From Pseudomonadota bacterium (GTDB lineage: Bacteria > Pseudomonadota > Gammaproteobacteria > Steroidobacterales > Steroidobacteraceae), in contig JAEZFW010000033.1 in the NCBI GenBank assembly GCA_023417315.1, forward strand, positions 61,325-125,324: a DNA stretch of 64,000 nt. Direction: 5' to 3'. The notes under the pieces were generated by a model, which made no database searches, was not told the DNA's origin, and saw nothing but the letters and a program-made list of their open reading frames with translations. Positions within the stretch are counted from its first letter, which is position 1, and each line of letters opens with the position of its first letter. A program made the translations under genes and the position numbers. Shown piece by piece: positions 53,554-61,664 of this stretch.

Positions 53554-54651
53554 CTAGCGCGCGTTCAAGAACTCTGCAATCACCGGCCTGAAGCGATCCA
53601 TATCGACGAGGAACGAGTCATGCCCCTGCAGGGAGGGAAAGCGCGCGAACGTCACTTCGCTCCCGCCCGCACTGAGCCCATCGGCGAGCTCTTGCTGCTG
53701 TTCGATCGGAAACAAGAGATCCGTCTCGACTCCGATCACGAGCGCGCGCTCGACCGCGAATCGCCGCAGCGCCTCGGCAACCGATCCACCGTGGTCAGCC
53801 AGATCGAACAGGTCCATTGCGCGAGAGAGGTAGAGATAGCAATTCGGGTCGAACTGACCGGTGAACTTAGCGGCGTGATTTTCGAGATACGACTCGACTT
53901 CGAAATCGATGCCGAACGGATCGCCGGGCCTGCGCTCCGCACTCACGCGCTCACGCCCGAACCGCATCGCCCACTCTTTCGCCGAACGATAGGTGATCAT
54001 TCCAAGCTTGCGCGCAAGCCGCATGCCCGACACCGGCATCGTATCCGTGGTGTAGTTTCCGTCCTGCCACATCGGATCGCGCCGAATCATCTCGCGTTGC
54101 AGGGAACGCAGCGCGATCGCGAACGGCGCAGAACGCGCCGACGCCGAGATCGAAATGACCGCGCGCGCGGCATTCGGGAAAAGCGCGCAATACGCGAGCA
54201 CGGTCATCCCTCCGAGCGACGGTCCAACCACTGCAGCAAGTTGCTTCACGCCGAGGGACTGAGCGACTTCGTACCCAGCACGCGCGATATCTTCCACCGT
54301 AAGCACGGGAAAGGTGAGCCGGTAAGGCCTTCCGGTCGCAGGATTGATGGACGCCGGCGAGGTCGATCCGAATGGACTGCCGAGCGAATTGACGCAGATG
54401 ACGAAGTACTTGCGCGTATCGATCGGACGCCCCGGACCAATCATGTCCTCCCACCAACCTGGCGACGGATCCTCCGTTGAAGATGCCGCGTGCGCGGAGG
54501 GCGACAGACCCGTGAAAATCAAGATTGCATTGTCATAACAGAACGCGAGATCGCCCCAGGTTTCGTACGCGATCTCGACATCATGCAACGCCCCACCCCG
54601 CCGCATTTCGAACGGGTGATCGAGCTTCAATATTTTGCGTGCTGCAGCCAT
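53554..54651 (-). CDS. metX: MetX-type homoserine (or serine) O-acyltransferase
   Basis: Alpha/beta hydrolase-fold acyltransferase of 365 aa. It carries the start HPFEMRRGGALHDVEIAYET, oxyanion segment LIFTGLSPSAHA, nucleophile Ser in VVGPSLGGMTVLAYCALFP, Asp in GVETDLLFPIEQQ and His in LQGHDSFLVD. The family transfers acetyl or succinyl to homoserine for methionine; in some gammaproteobacteria the acyl donor is succinyl-CoA, and a serine succinyltransferase subgroup is known, so the exact reaction is open. No metW follows. The start ATG 54651 matches family length. Confidence 0.93.
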   Translation of the reverse strand: MAAARKILKLDHPFEMRRGGALHDVEIAYETWGDLAFCYDNAILIFTGLSPSAHAASSTEDPSPGWWEDMIGPGRPIDTRKYFVICVNSLGSPFGSTSPASINPATGRPYRLTFPVLTVEDIARAGYEVAQSLGVKQLAAVVGPSLGGMTVLAYCALFPNAARAVISISASARSAPFAIALRSLQREMIRRDPMWQDGNYTTDTMPVSGMRLARKLGMITYRSAKEWAMRFGRERVSAERRPGDPFGIDFEVESYLENHAAKFTGQFDPNCYLYLSRAMDLFDLADHGGSVAEALRRFAVERALVIGVETDLLFPIEQQQELADGLSAGGSEVTFARFPSLQGHDSFLVDMDRFRPVIAEFLNAR

Positions 54652-54841
54652 GCGATGAGGATGGAGTGAACCGTCATCTGAGACAAGCGAAAGCGCGATT
54701 GTAGGGCTTTCTTCCGGACCTTCGAGAGAACCAGCAGTTTGCTCGAAAGAACAAGCCGTTCTGTTGAGGGCTGTTCGTCTGCTCTCAGCTCCTTGTGCCA
54801 TACACACGCGCGCGCCTGCCGGCCGGAGCGGCTGTCTAGGC

Positions 54842-55030
54842 TGCGGGTAGGCACTTGGCGGTCCTTCGGCTAGCGACTACCACACCTCATTATTGGGTAC
54901 CCGCACGATTTGCTCCTCATGGAGTCCACGATTCTGTAACCGCGCCTCGTCGTGCCAACCTGACAGCAAGAGGTGGCGCCTGACTGTGTGCGTGCCATCA
55001 CGACGGTGGTGCGCCAAGTGCCTACCCGCA
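54842..55030. repeat. 189-bp element bounded by perfect 19-bp inverted repeats
   Basis: TGCGGGTAGGCACTTGGCG at 54842-54860 is perfectly inverted at 55012-55030. The inner 151 bp carry no ORF and little internal symmetry. The size and termini resemble a miniature inverted-repeat element, though no target duplication was confirmed. Confidence 0.6.
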
Positions 55031-55135
55031 CCCTCCCATCCGCTCAAAGAGCGCGCTCACCTCTCAGAACTCGCAACGCCTTCGGCTACTTCTTGTCTTT
55101 TCTCGAGCTCGAATGAGGCACCTTGCGGGACTGAC

Positions 55136-55229
55136 GCCAGAACTTGGTTTCAGGAGCATCGAGAACAGGATGTTCTCGTTTGCAGGCTACAGGGAAGTAT
55201 TCACGCCGGTCCTGAAACCAAGTTGTGGC
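55136..55229. repeat. 94-bp palindromic element with inner hairpin
   Basis: AACTTGGTTTCAGGA (55141-55155) is perfectly inverted at 55210-55224, and GAGAACA/TGTTCTC forms an inner hairpin (55161-55177). It would fold into a long cruciform 3' of der. Confidence 0.65.
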
Positions 55230-55286
55230 GGCAGGCCCGCACGCGGCGGATTAGCACTTCGACAAATCGAAGCGCTCTGAGCGCGC

Positions 55287-56681
55287 TCACCGTCCCTTCT
55301 TCACGCGTCTCATGAGTCGCTGCCGGCTCCGCCGCTGCCGCGGCGTGAGCGGATTGCGCTTGCCCTTGAACGGGTTTTCATCCGATCGGAATTCGACTCG
55401 CACAGGTGTGCCTTCCAAGCGGAAGTTCTTGCGAAAGACGTTGCTCAAGTAACGTCGATACGCATCTGGCACGTGTTCGACCTGATTGCCGTGCACGACG
55501 ATGATCGGCGGATTGCGTCCGCCTTGGTGCGCGTAGCGCAGCTTGATGCGGCGTCCGCGTACCAGCGGAGGTTGGTGCTGCTGAACGGCCGTCTCGAGCA
55601 CGCGCGTCAGCTCAGGCGTCGGCATCTCTCGCATCGAAGCGTCGTATGCCTCGCCGACAGCTCGAATGAGCTCGCCGACACCCGTGCCGTGCAGGGCCGA
55701 TATGAAATGAATCGGCGCAAAGTCCAAAAAAGGCAATCGCAAGTCGAGACCCGTGCGAATCTCATCTCGCTTATCGGACGGAATGCCGTCCCATTTATTG
55801 ACTGCGATCAGAAGCGCGCGTCCGCGCTCCGCAACCATACCGAACAGACTCGCGTCTTGCTCGGCGACTGTGTCGTGCGCGTCGATCACGCCGATGACGA
55901 CATGCGCGGAATCGACCGCTTGCAGCGCCTTGATCACGCTGAACTTCTCGATCGCCTCCTCCACGCGTGCACGGCGGCGCACGCCGGCGGTATCGATGAG
56001 CGTGTACTTGCGCCCCTCGCGCTCGAACGGTACGAACACCGCATCGCGCGTCGTGCCCGGCTGATCGAATGCGATCAATCGCTCCTCGCCGAGCAAACGA
56101 TTGATCAACGTCGACTTGCCTACATTTGGCCGGCCGATCACGGCGACGCGAATGTTCTCGTCTTGCGCTTCGAGCGCCGCAGGAGCAGGTGCTTCGAGGC
56201 CCGCGAGGACGTGTTCCATCAAAGCACGAACGCCATCGCCATGCGCAGATGAGATCGCCTGAGGATCGCCCAATCCGAGCTGATAGAAGTCGGACGCAGC
56301 CGTCGCGACATCGAGCCCTTCTGCTTTGTTCGCGACGAGGGTGACGTCCTTACCGAGCTTGCGCAACGTTTGCGCGACGAAGTGATCCGACGGCGTCAGG
56401 CCCTCTCGCACATCAACGAGAAACAGCACTCGGTCGGCTTCCTCGATGGCACGTAGCGTCTGCCGCGCCATGAGCTCCTCGATGCCCTCCGCGCCTGCGA
56501 CGAGCCCACCCGTGTCCACGACGAGATAGGGGACGGGCCCGAGCTTGCCGAAGCCGTACTTACGATCGCGAGTGAGGCCCGGCAGATCCGCAACCAGCGC
56601 ATCGCGCGTCCCAGTCAGCACGTTGAACAGCGTCGACTTGCCGACATTGGGCCGACCTACGAGTGCGATGACCGGCAGCAT
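55287..56681 (-). CDS. der: Ribosome assembly GTPase Der (EngA)
   Basis: Double-GTPase protein of 464 aa needed for 50S subunit assembly. Two complete G domains are seen: first P-loop ALVGRPNVGKSTLFN with G3 DTGGL and G4 NKAEG; second P-loop VIGRPNVGKSTLINRLLG with G3 DTAGV and G4 NKWDG. A KH-like C-terminal domain ends in a basic tail (RQRRSRQRLMRRVKKGR). It follows bamB by 44 nt, the usual gammaproteobacterial order. Confidence 0.97.
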   Translation of the reverse strand: MLPVIALVGRPNVGKSTLFNVLTGTRDALVADLPGLTRDRKYGFGKLGPVPYLVVDTGGLVAGAEGIEELMARQTLRAIEEADRVLFLVDVREGLTPSDHFVAQTLRKLGKDVTLVANKAEGLDVATAASDFYQLGLGDPQAISSAHGDGVRALMEHVLAGLEAPAPAALEAQDENIRVAVIGRPNVGKSTLINRLLGEERLIAFDQPGTTRDAVFVPFEREGRKYTLIDTAGVRRRARVEEAIEKFSVIKALQAVDSAHVVIGVIDAHDTVAEQDASLFGMVAERGRALLIAVNKWDGIPSDKRDEIRTGLDLRLPFLDFAPIHFISALHGTGVGELIRAVGEAYDASMREMPTPELTRVLETAVQQHQPPLVRGRRIKLRYAHQGGRNPPIIVVHGNQVEHVPDAYRRYLSNVFRKNFRLEGTPVRVEFRSDENPFKGKRNPLTPRQRRSRQRLMRRVKKGR

Positions 56682-56725
56682 GGCGGTTCAATTCTTGCGG
56701 AGAGGATCGAGCGGCGACGCGCGCA

Positions 56726-57937
56726 TCACTGCGCTGCGCCAGCCTCGCTCGGCTCTTCGACCGCAGGCGCTGCGACGCGGCTCTTGAACGCGAACAGCTT
56801 GCCCGAATCGGTCTGCACGAACACACCTGCGTCGTTGCTCACCGGCGCGTTCGTGATGCGTTCGCCATCCGTCTTGTGACGGGCCGTGAACTCGCCCGTC
56901 GATTTATCCAGCCAGTGTAGGAAACCCTCGAAGTCGCCAACCACGACCGCATCGCCGTCGATTGCGGGTGCGGTGAGACCACGACGCTGCAAAGCATCTT
57001 GTTCCCAGATCACAGCACCGTCCGCACGGCGCATCGCCATGACGACGCCGTCCGAGTTCGTGAGATAGAGGGTGTCATCATCGACCGCGAAGCCGCGATA
57101 GCTCGACGCATCGCGCGCCCACCAGATCTGTCCCGAATCGAGCGCCAGCATCGCCATGCGACCTTGGAAGCCCACGACGAAAACATCATTGCCGGAGATG
57201 CGAGCCGGAGCATCGATGTCGGCCAATCGCTCGAGCTCCGTTCTGCCGCTCGGTGCATTGACGACCGTGTCCCACAAGACCTCGCCCGAGCGCGGATCCA
57301 CGGCAAGAACACGCCCATTGTCGAATCCCGCGATGATCCGATCACGCGCAAGCACAGGCGGGGCCGTGCCACGCAAAGTGAGTCGCGGCACTGATTCGTC
57401 CAAGTTCCAGCGTGACGCACCGTCAGTGAGCGACAGCGCTTCCAATCGTCCATTAACCGTTCGCACGATGACGACGTCGCCGACCAGCAACGGACGTGCA
57501 AGGATTTCGCTCGCGATCGAACGGCGCCACACTTCCTTGCCGTCCTGGGCTGATAGTGCGACGACATCGCCGTCGCTGGAGCCGACGATCACGAAGCCAT
57601 CCGCGACTTCAGGCCCCGCAGATAGGGGCAACTTGGTCTTGGTGGACCACAAGCGGCGACCGTTCTTCGCGGAAACCGCCACCACCTCGCCATCGTGCGA
57701 AGCCGTATAGAGCGCGTCGTCGACCGCCACGGGCCGGAGCGCCAGCCGCAAGTGCTCTGCGCCGCCACCCAAGCCCACACTCCATAGGCGATCTACCTTG
57801 CGTGTGGTCTGGATGTCGACGAGCTCCGCGGGTTGTTCGACGTCTTTGTCGCCGCAGCCGCCGATCACGGCAAGCGCGGCAAAGCACGCGCACGCGAGCG
57901 CGGCGCGCCACGTGCGTGTTGTCATCGATGCATTCAT
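56726..57937 (-). CDS. bamB: Outer-membrane assembly lipoprotein BamB
   Basis: Lipoprotein of 403 aa in the BAM complex. The lipobox VIGGC follows a hydrophobic core (ALACACFAALA). The mature part is an eight-bladed beta propeller with repeated PQQ-like blades (for example KNGRRLWSTKTKL, QDGKEVWRRSIAS, RSGEVLWDTVVNA, ADGAVIWEQDALQ). It shares one nucleotide with the yfgM stop (TGATG), so translation is coupled. A short extra C-terminal tail rich in Ala/Glu ends the protein. Confidence 0.95.
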   Translation of the reverse strand: MNASMTTRTWRAALACACFAALAVIGGCGDKDVEQPAELVDIQTTRKVDRLWSVGLGGGAEHLRLALRPVAVDDALYTASHDGEVVAVSAKNGRRLWSTKTKLPLSAGPEVADGFVIVGSSDGDVVALSAQDGKEVWRRSIASEILARPLLVGDVVIVRTVNGRLEALSLTDGASRWNLDESVPRLTLRGTAPPVLARDRIIAGFDNGRVLAVDPRSGEVLWDTVVNAPSGRTELERLADIDAPARISGNDVFVVGFQGRMAMLALDSGQIWWARDASSYRGFAVDDDTLYLTNSDGVVMAMRRADGAVIWEQDALQRRGLTAPAIDGDAVVVGDFEGFLHWLDKSTGEFTARHKTDGERITNAPVSNDAGVFVQTDSGKLFAFKSRVAAPAVEEPSEAGAAQ

Positions 57938-58608
57938 CAGGGCTGACCTTCAGCGGGCGGAGCTTCGAGGTTTGCTGCCGTCGTGCCGCCGGTTTGTTGC
58001 AACTTCATTTCGAGCAGCGTGCGATCGGTCATCGCATCCGCATTCGCCGCGAGCGCTGCCGCATACTCCGCGCGAGCCGCATCGCGATCGCCTTTCGCGA
58101 ACAAGGCATCGCCGCGCACTTCGCGCACTTGAGCAGCGAAGGCACCCGCGGTTTCGGGCTTCAAGAGATTCAATGCTTCATCGTGCTTGCCTTGTTGTAT
58201 GAGCACTCGCGCGAGGCGCAGACGCGCAATGTGCACGAGCTCCTCGTCCTTCGCGCTCTCGACGACGGCGCGCAATAGAGTCGCCGCCTGGTCGAATTCA
58301 CTGGCCTCGATGTGCGTCTTAGCGCGCAGGAGCCGCGCCTGCACCGTATAAGGAGAGCGGGGAAAATCCGCGATGAGCCGGTCGAGCGCCGCGTTGCGCT
58401 TCTCCTCGGGAGTGTTGGGCGCTTGGAAATCCGAGTAGAGCGAAGCCGCTTCGACGGCGCGCTTGGTCGTGTACGACTTGAAGTACTGCCAACCGCCCAG
58501 CAGAGCCAGGCCGAGCACGACGCCGCCCAGAATCCAGCTCCAATTCTCGCGCCACCAATTGCGCAGCGCTTCTTCCTGTTCGCGATCGGAAAGGTAATCG
58601 TCAACCAT
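57937..58608 (-). CDS. yfgM: YfgM-like TPR membrane protein
   Basis: Protein of 223 aa anchored by one N-terminal span (WILGGVVLGLALLGGWQYF, about 28-46), with periplasmic TPR-like helices. E. coli YfgM binds the SecYEG translocon and periplasmic chaperones. The N-terminus YLSDREQEEALRNWWREN is typical. It lies between hisS and bamB, its normal position. The ATG has no Shine-Dalgarno: a nonamer repeat arm ends 4 nt upstream. Confidence 0.92.
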   Translation of the reverse strand: MVDDYLSDREQEEALRNWWRENWSWILGGVVLGLALLGGWQYFKSYTTKRAVEAASLYSDFQAPNTPEEKRNAALDRLIADFPRSPYTVQARLLRAKTHIEASEFDQAATLLRAVVESAKDEELVHIARLRLARVLIQQGKHDEALNLLKPETAGAFAAQVREVRGDALFAKGDRDAARAEYAAALAANADAMTDRTLLEMKLQQTGGTTAANLEAPPAEGQP

Positions 58609-58612
58609 GGCA

Positions 58613-58651
58613 GAGTGATGTAAGTGATGTAAGTGACGTGATGAAAGTAAG
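58613..58651. repeat. Single-arm nonamer repeat between hisS and yfgM
   Basis: GTGATGTAA, GTGATGTAA, GTGAC, GTGATGAAA (period 9, one unit shortened) fill almost the whole gap from the hisS stop to the yfgM start. Related to the arms at 23709 and 44352; the inverted partner is missing. Confidence 0.75.
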
Positions 58652-58656
58652 AGGCG

Positions 58657-59946
58657 CTAGCGCGCTGCCAATCTCTTCTGCAACTCGGATCCGATGTCCT
58701 GCCATGCGAGCTCGATCTGTGGAGCTTCAACCCGCAGCGACTTCAAGCCGACAACGCGCTTCTCCGCTTCGGAGTCGCCGAGTACCAGGGCGAATCTCGC
58801 ACCGCTGTTATCCGCTCGCTTCATCTGTGACTTGAAGCTCCCGCCGCCGCAATTCGTTTCGATGCGCACGCCAGCAACCTGATCTCGCAGCTGCTCTGCG
58901 AGCCCAAGCCCGATCGCTTCCGCTTGAGCTCCCGCGATCACGAAGTACACGTCCGGCGCGTCTTGCGGGAGCTCGCCATGCTGAACTTTAAGCAGCTCGA
59001 CCAGCCGCTCCTGTCCGAGTGCCCAACCGATGGCTGGCGTGCTCTTGCCGCCCAGCTGCGCAACGAGGCCGTCATAGCGCCCACCAGAACAGACAGCGCC
59101 CTGCGAGCCGAGTTCGTTTGTGACCCACTCGAACACCGTATGCGTGTAGTAATCGAGCCCGCGCACGAGCCGCGGGTTCACGACGTAGCGAATATTCACT
59201 GCATCCAGATGTCGACAGAGTCCGTCGAAGTGCTGGCGCGAGGGCTCGTCGAGATATTCGGTCAGGACGGGCGCCGCGGCGATCAACTCCTGCAGATCCG
59301 GGTTCTTGCTGTCGAGGATACGCAGTGGATTGCCCTCGAGCCGCTTCAAGCTATCCGCATCGAGCTTGGCCTTGTGAGCACTGAAGTAGCTGACGAGCTG
59401 ATCGCGATAAGCGCGTCGCGACTCCGGAGTCCCCAGCGAGTTCAAGTTCAGCTCGACACGCTGCAACCCTAAAGAACGCAGCAAGCGCGCGCTCAGCATG
59501 ATGAGCTCAGCATCGATATCCGGCCCGGGATAGCCGAAGGCCTCGACATCGAGCTGATGGAACTGCCGGAATCGCCCGCGTTGCGGCTTTTCGTGACGAA
59601 ACATCGGCCCTGCACACCAGACGCGCTGCTTCTGATTGTGCAAGAGCCCGTTCGTGATCATCGCGCGCACAATGCCGGCCGTGGCTTCAGGCCGCAGCGT
59701 CAGCGAATCGCCGCCCGGGTCGAGGAAGGTGAACATTTCCTTCTGCACGATATCTGTGAACTCGCCGATCGAGCGCTTGAACAACGCGGTGTGCTCGACC
59801 ACGGGCACTCTGATCTCGCGATAGCCGTATGCAGCAAACAGCTCGCGCGCGATGCTCTCGAGTCGCTGCCAGGCGGCAATCTCGCTTGGCAATACGTCGT
59901 TCATGCCGCGCGGGGGCTGAATCTGTTGTGGGGCAGGCGTATCCAA
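58657..59946 (-). CDS. hisS: Histidyl-tRNA synthetase
   Basis: Class II aminoacyl-tRNA synthetase of 429 aa. Motif 1 region RGMNDVLPSE at the N-terminus, motif 2 MFRHEKPQRGRFRQFHQLDVE, His-binding LVRGLDYYTHTVFEW, and motif 3 in PAIGWALGQERLVELL are present, with a C-terminal anticodon-binding domain. Normal length. It lies 39 nt after rodZ; ispG, usually between them, is absent. Confidence 0.97.
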   Translation of the reverse strand: MDTPAPQQIQPPRGMNDVLPSEIAAWQRLESIARELFAAYGYREIRVPVVEHTALFKRSIGEFTDIVQKEMFTFLDPGGDSLTLRPEATAGIVRAMITNGLLHNQKQRVWCAGPMFRHEKPQRGRFRQFHQLDVEAFGYPGPDIDAELIMLSARLLRSLGLQRVELNLNSLGTPESRRAYRDQLVSYFSAHKAKLDADSLKRLEGNPLRILDSKNPDLQELIAAAPVLTEYLDEPSRQHFDGLCRHLDAVNIRYVVNPRLVRGLDYYTHTVFEWVTNELGSQGAVCSGGRYDGLVAQLGGKSTPAIGWALGQERLVELLKVQHGELPQDAPDVYFVIAGAQAEAIGLGLAEQLRDQVAGVRIETNCGGGSFKSQMKRADNSGARFALVLGDSEAEKRVVGLKSLRVEAPQIELAWQDIGSELQKRLAAR

Positions 59947-59985
59947 CTCGAATCCTGTCTACAGTGTCTCTCTAGAGGGCGCGCA

Positions 59986-60903
59986 TCATCGCAGATTGCC
60001 GTTCGCATCGATCGTGAATCGCGCGAATTCTCGTCCTTCGCGACGCGGGATCACGGTCGACTCCCCGTTCACCTGCAGGTTCACTGCAGAGGCCGCGCCC
60101 AGGGTCACTTGGAGCGGCGGAGTACCTGCGAGCGTACGCACGCGTTGCGGCGTCCCCATGCCGAAGAACAAGCGCGTGCCATTCGCGTCATACACCTCCG
60201 CCCAGGATTCATCGGTGAACTCGAGGCGTACACGAACCGTGGGCGCATCCGATGATGCAACCGGCGCCGCTGCGCTCGATGCGCTTGCTTCGGTTCTTAA
60301 GGCAGCGGCTTGCTCTAACGCAGCGGCGGGAGCCGCATTCTCGTTCTGAGCCGACTGAACTTCGGCCGGCGCTTCGGTCAGCTGCGGACGCGGCGATGAC
60401 TCGGCAGGTGCGGACGGCGCTTGCACCGGCTCGACGACTGGCGGCACGGTCGCGCTCGTGTTCTCTTGCGACGACGGCCCGGGAGATTCAAAAAAAATCT
60501 CGACTGCAAGGTATGCGAGCGCGCCGAGCACAAGCACGGCAAGCACGGCCAACGCAGGCTTCTTCCGCGATTTGCGCGGCTGACGAACCGGCGCCGCCAC
60601 TGCCGTTGGAATCGGATCTGTCTCATGCGGCCGATCCTGGACACTTTCGTATCGCGCCAAAATGTCGTCGGCGGGAACACCTAGACGTGTCGCGTACTTG
60701 CGCAGATGCCCGCGCGCGTAGACCGGCGCTCCGAGAGCAAGGAAGCGGTTCGACTCGATTGCTTCGATGATCCACGGATCCAGGTGCAAATCTTCCGCCG
60801 CTTGCTGCACGGTAAGACAGGCGCGCTCGCGCTCGCGCTTCAGCAGCTCACCAGGCGTGTCCGCTTCGCGCGCGGTCGGTTCTGCCCTCGCGCCCTCGTT
60901 CAT
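59986..60903 (-). CDS. rodZ: RodZ-like cytoskeletal membrane protein
   Basis: Protein of 305 aa: N-terminal helix-turn-helix of the Xre type (about 15-80, TVQQAAEDLHLDPWIIEAIE), which in RodZ binds MreB; a basic stretch RQPRKSRKKPALAV then one membrane span (about 118-138); a Pro/Ala/Glu-rich linker; and a C-terminal DUF4115 domain (FTDESWAEVYDANGTRLFFG). It links MreB to cell-wall synthesis. The ATG overlaps the pilF stop by 4 bp. Confidence 0.93.
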   Translation of the reverse strand: MNEGARAEPTAREADTPGELLKRERERACLTVQQAAEDLHLDPWIIEAIESNRFLALGAPVYARGHLRKYATRLGVPADDILARYESVQDRPHETDPIPTAVAAPVRQPRKSRKKPALAVLAVLVLGALAYLAVEIFFESPGPSSQENTSATVPPVVEPVQAPSAPAESSPRPQLTEAPAEVQSAQNENAAPAAALEQAAALRTEASASSAAAPVASSDAPTVRVRLEFTDESWAEVYDANGTRLFFGMGTPQRVRTLAGTPPLQVTLGAASAVNLQVNGESTVIPRREGREFARFTIDANGNLR

Positions 60904-61664
60904 CCCGGATTCCGTTCGGATTCGACGAGCTCTTTGGTCTGATTCGCGTGGGGATACTCGGTCTTCAGGCGATTAGCATAGTGCTGAGCAACTGCTGTGT
61001 TCCCGAGACCACGCTCGACGCGCACGCCCAGCCACAACGAGGCGGGCGTGGTGCGCCCTACTTCCATGTAACGTTCCAGGAAACCGCGAGCCGACATGTA
61101 GTTCTTCTGTTGGTACTCGATCTCCGCAAGTTGGTACAACGCTTCGCCGAAACGAGGCCGCAGCTTCACCGCCGCGCGCAGATGCTCCTCGGCGCGCTTG
61201 ATGTTGCCGCCATTACGAGCGCAGGTGCCCGCATTCAGGAAACCCACCTCCCGAGTCTTGTACAACAGATCGCCCGCAGCCTGCAGCGCCAGCTTCTCGC
61301 CACGCTCGAACCGATTGTGTTGGCAGAGATAGACGGCGTAGTTGTTCTTGTACTCCGAGTTCTCGGGATCGAGCGACACGGCGCGCTGATAGTGCGAGTC
61401 GGCCTTGTTGGTGTCGCCGAGGCGGTTATAGAGCATGCCGGCGACGGAGTGCGCGCCTGCATTGCGCGGGTTCTGTTCGAGCGCGCGGTCGAGCTTTTCC
61501 TTCGCCTGCGCGAGATTTCCTTTTCGGAGGTAATCGACTGCCAGATCCAAATTGATCTGCGAAGCTCTTTGCGGATCGGACGGAGACGAGTTGGTCGAGC
61601 TCGTCGTGCATCCCGCAAGCCCGATCGTGAAGGCACAAAAGCAGATGATTGTTATTCGTTTCAC
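60900..61664 (-). CDS. pilF: Type IV pilus pilotin PilF/PilW (TPR lipoprotein)
   Basis: Outer-membrane lipoprotein of 254 aa with lipobox GLAGC and about six TPR repeats (for example AVDYLRKGNLAQAKEKLDRA, YQRAVSLDPENSEYKNNYAV). PilF pilots the secretin PilQ to the outer membrane. The start is GTG at 61664, overlapping the rlmN stop by 4 bp (GTGA); the frame to 61745 runs inside rlmN. The rlmN-pilF-rodZ order is conserved. Confidence 0.93.
   Translation of the reverse strand: MKRITIICFCAFTIGLAGCTTSSTNSSPSDPQRASQINLDLAVDYLRKGNLAQAKEKLDRALEQNPRNAGAHSVAGMLYNRLGDTNKADSHYQRAVSLDPENSEYKNNYAVYLCQHNRFERGEKLALQAAGDLLYKTREVGFLNAGTCARNGGNIKRAEEHLRAAVKLRPRFGEALYQLAEIEYQQKNYMSARGFLERYMEVGRTTPASLWLGVRVERGLGNTAVAQHYANRLKTEYPHANQTKELVESERNPG

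Larger units (their letters stand above)
54652..55286. other. Long intergenic region between der and metX
   Basis: About 635 bp without a credible gene. It holds the metX promoter region and two palindromic elements (54842-55030 and 55136-55229). A 140-codon plus-strand frame across it has no protein character. I see no SAM or SAH riboswitch before metX. Confidence 0.6.

Noticed and set aside
54652..54840. SAM or SAH riboswitch before metX
   Set aside because: I could not find the conserved core of any such riboswitch in the leader.
54893..55315. 140-codon plus-strand frame between metX and der
   Set aside because: It crosses two palindromic elements and the der stop, with irregular Cys/Ser/Arg-rich composition.
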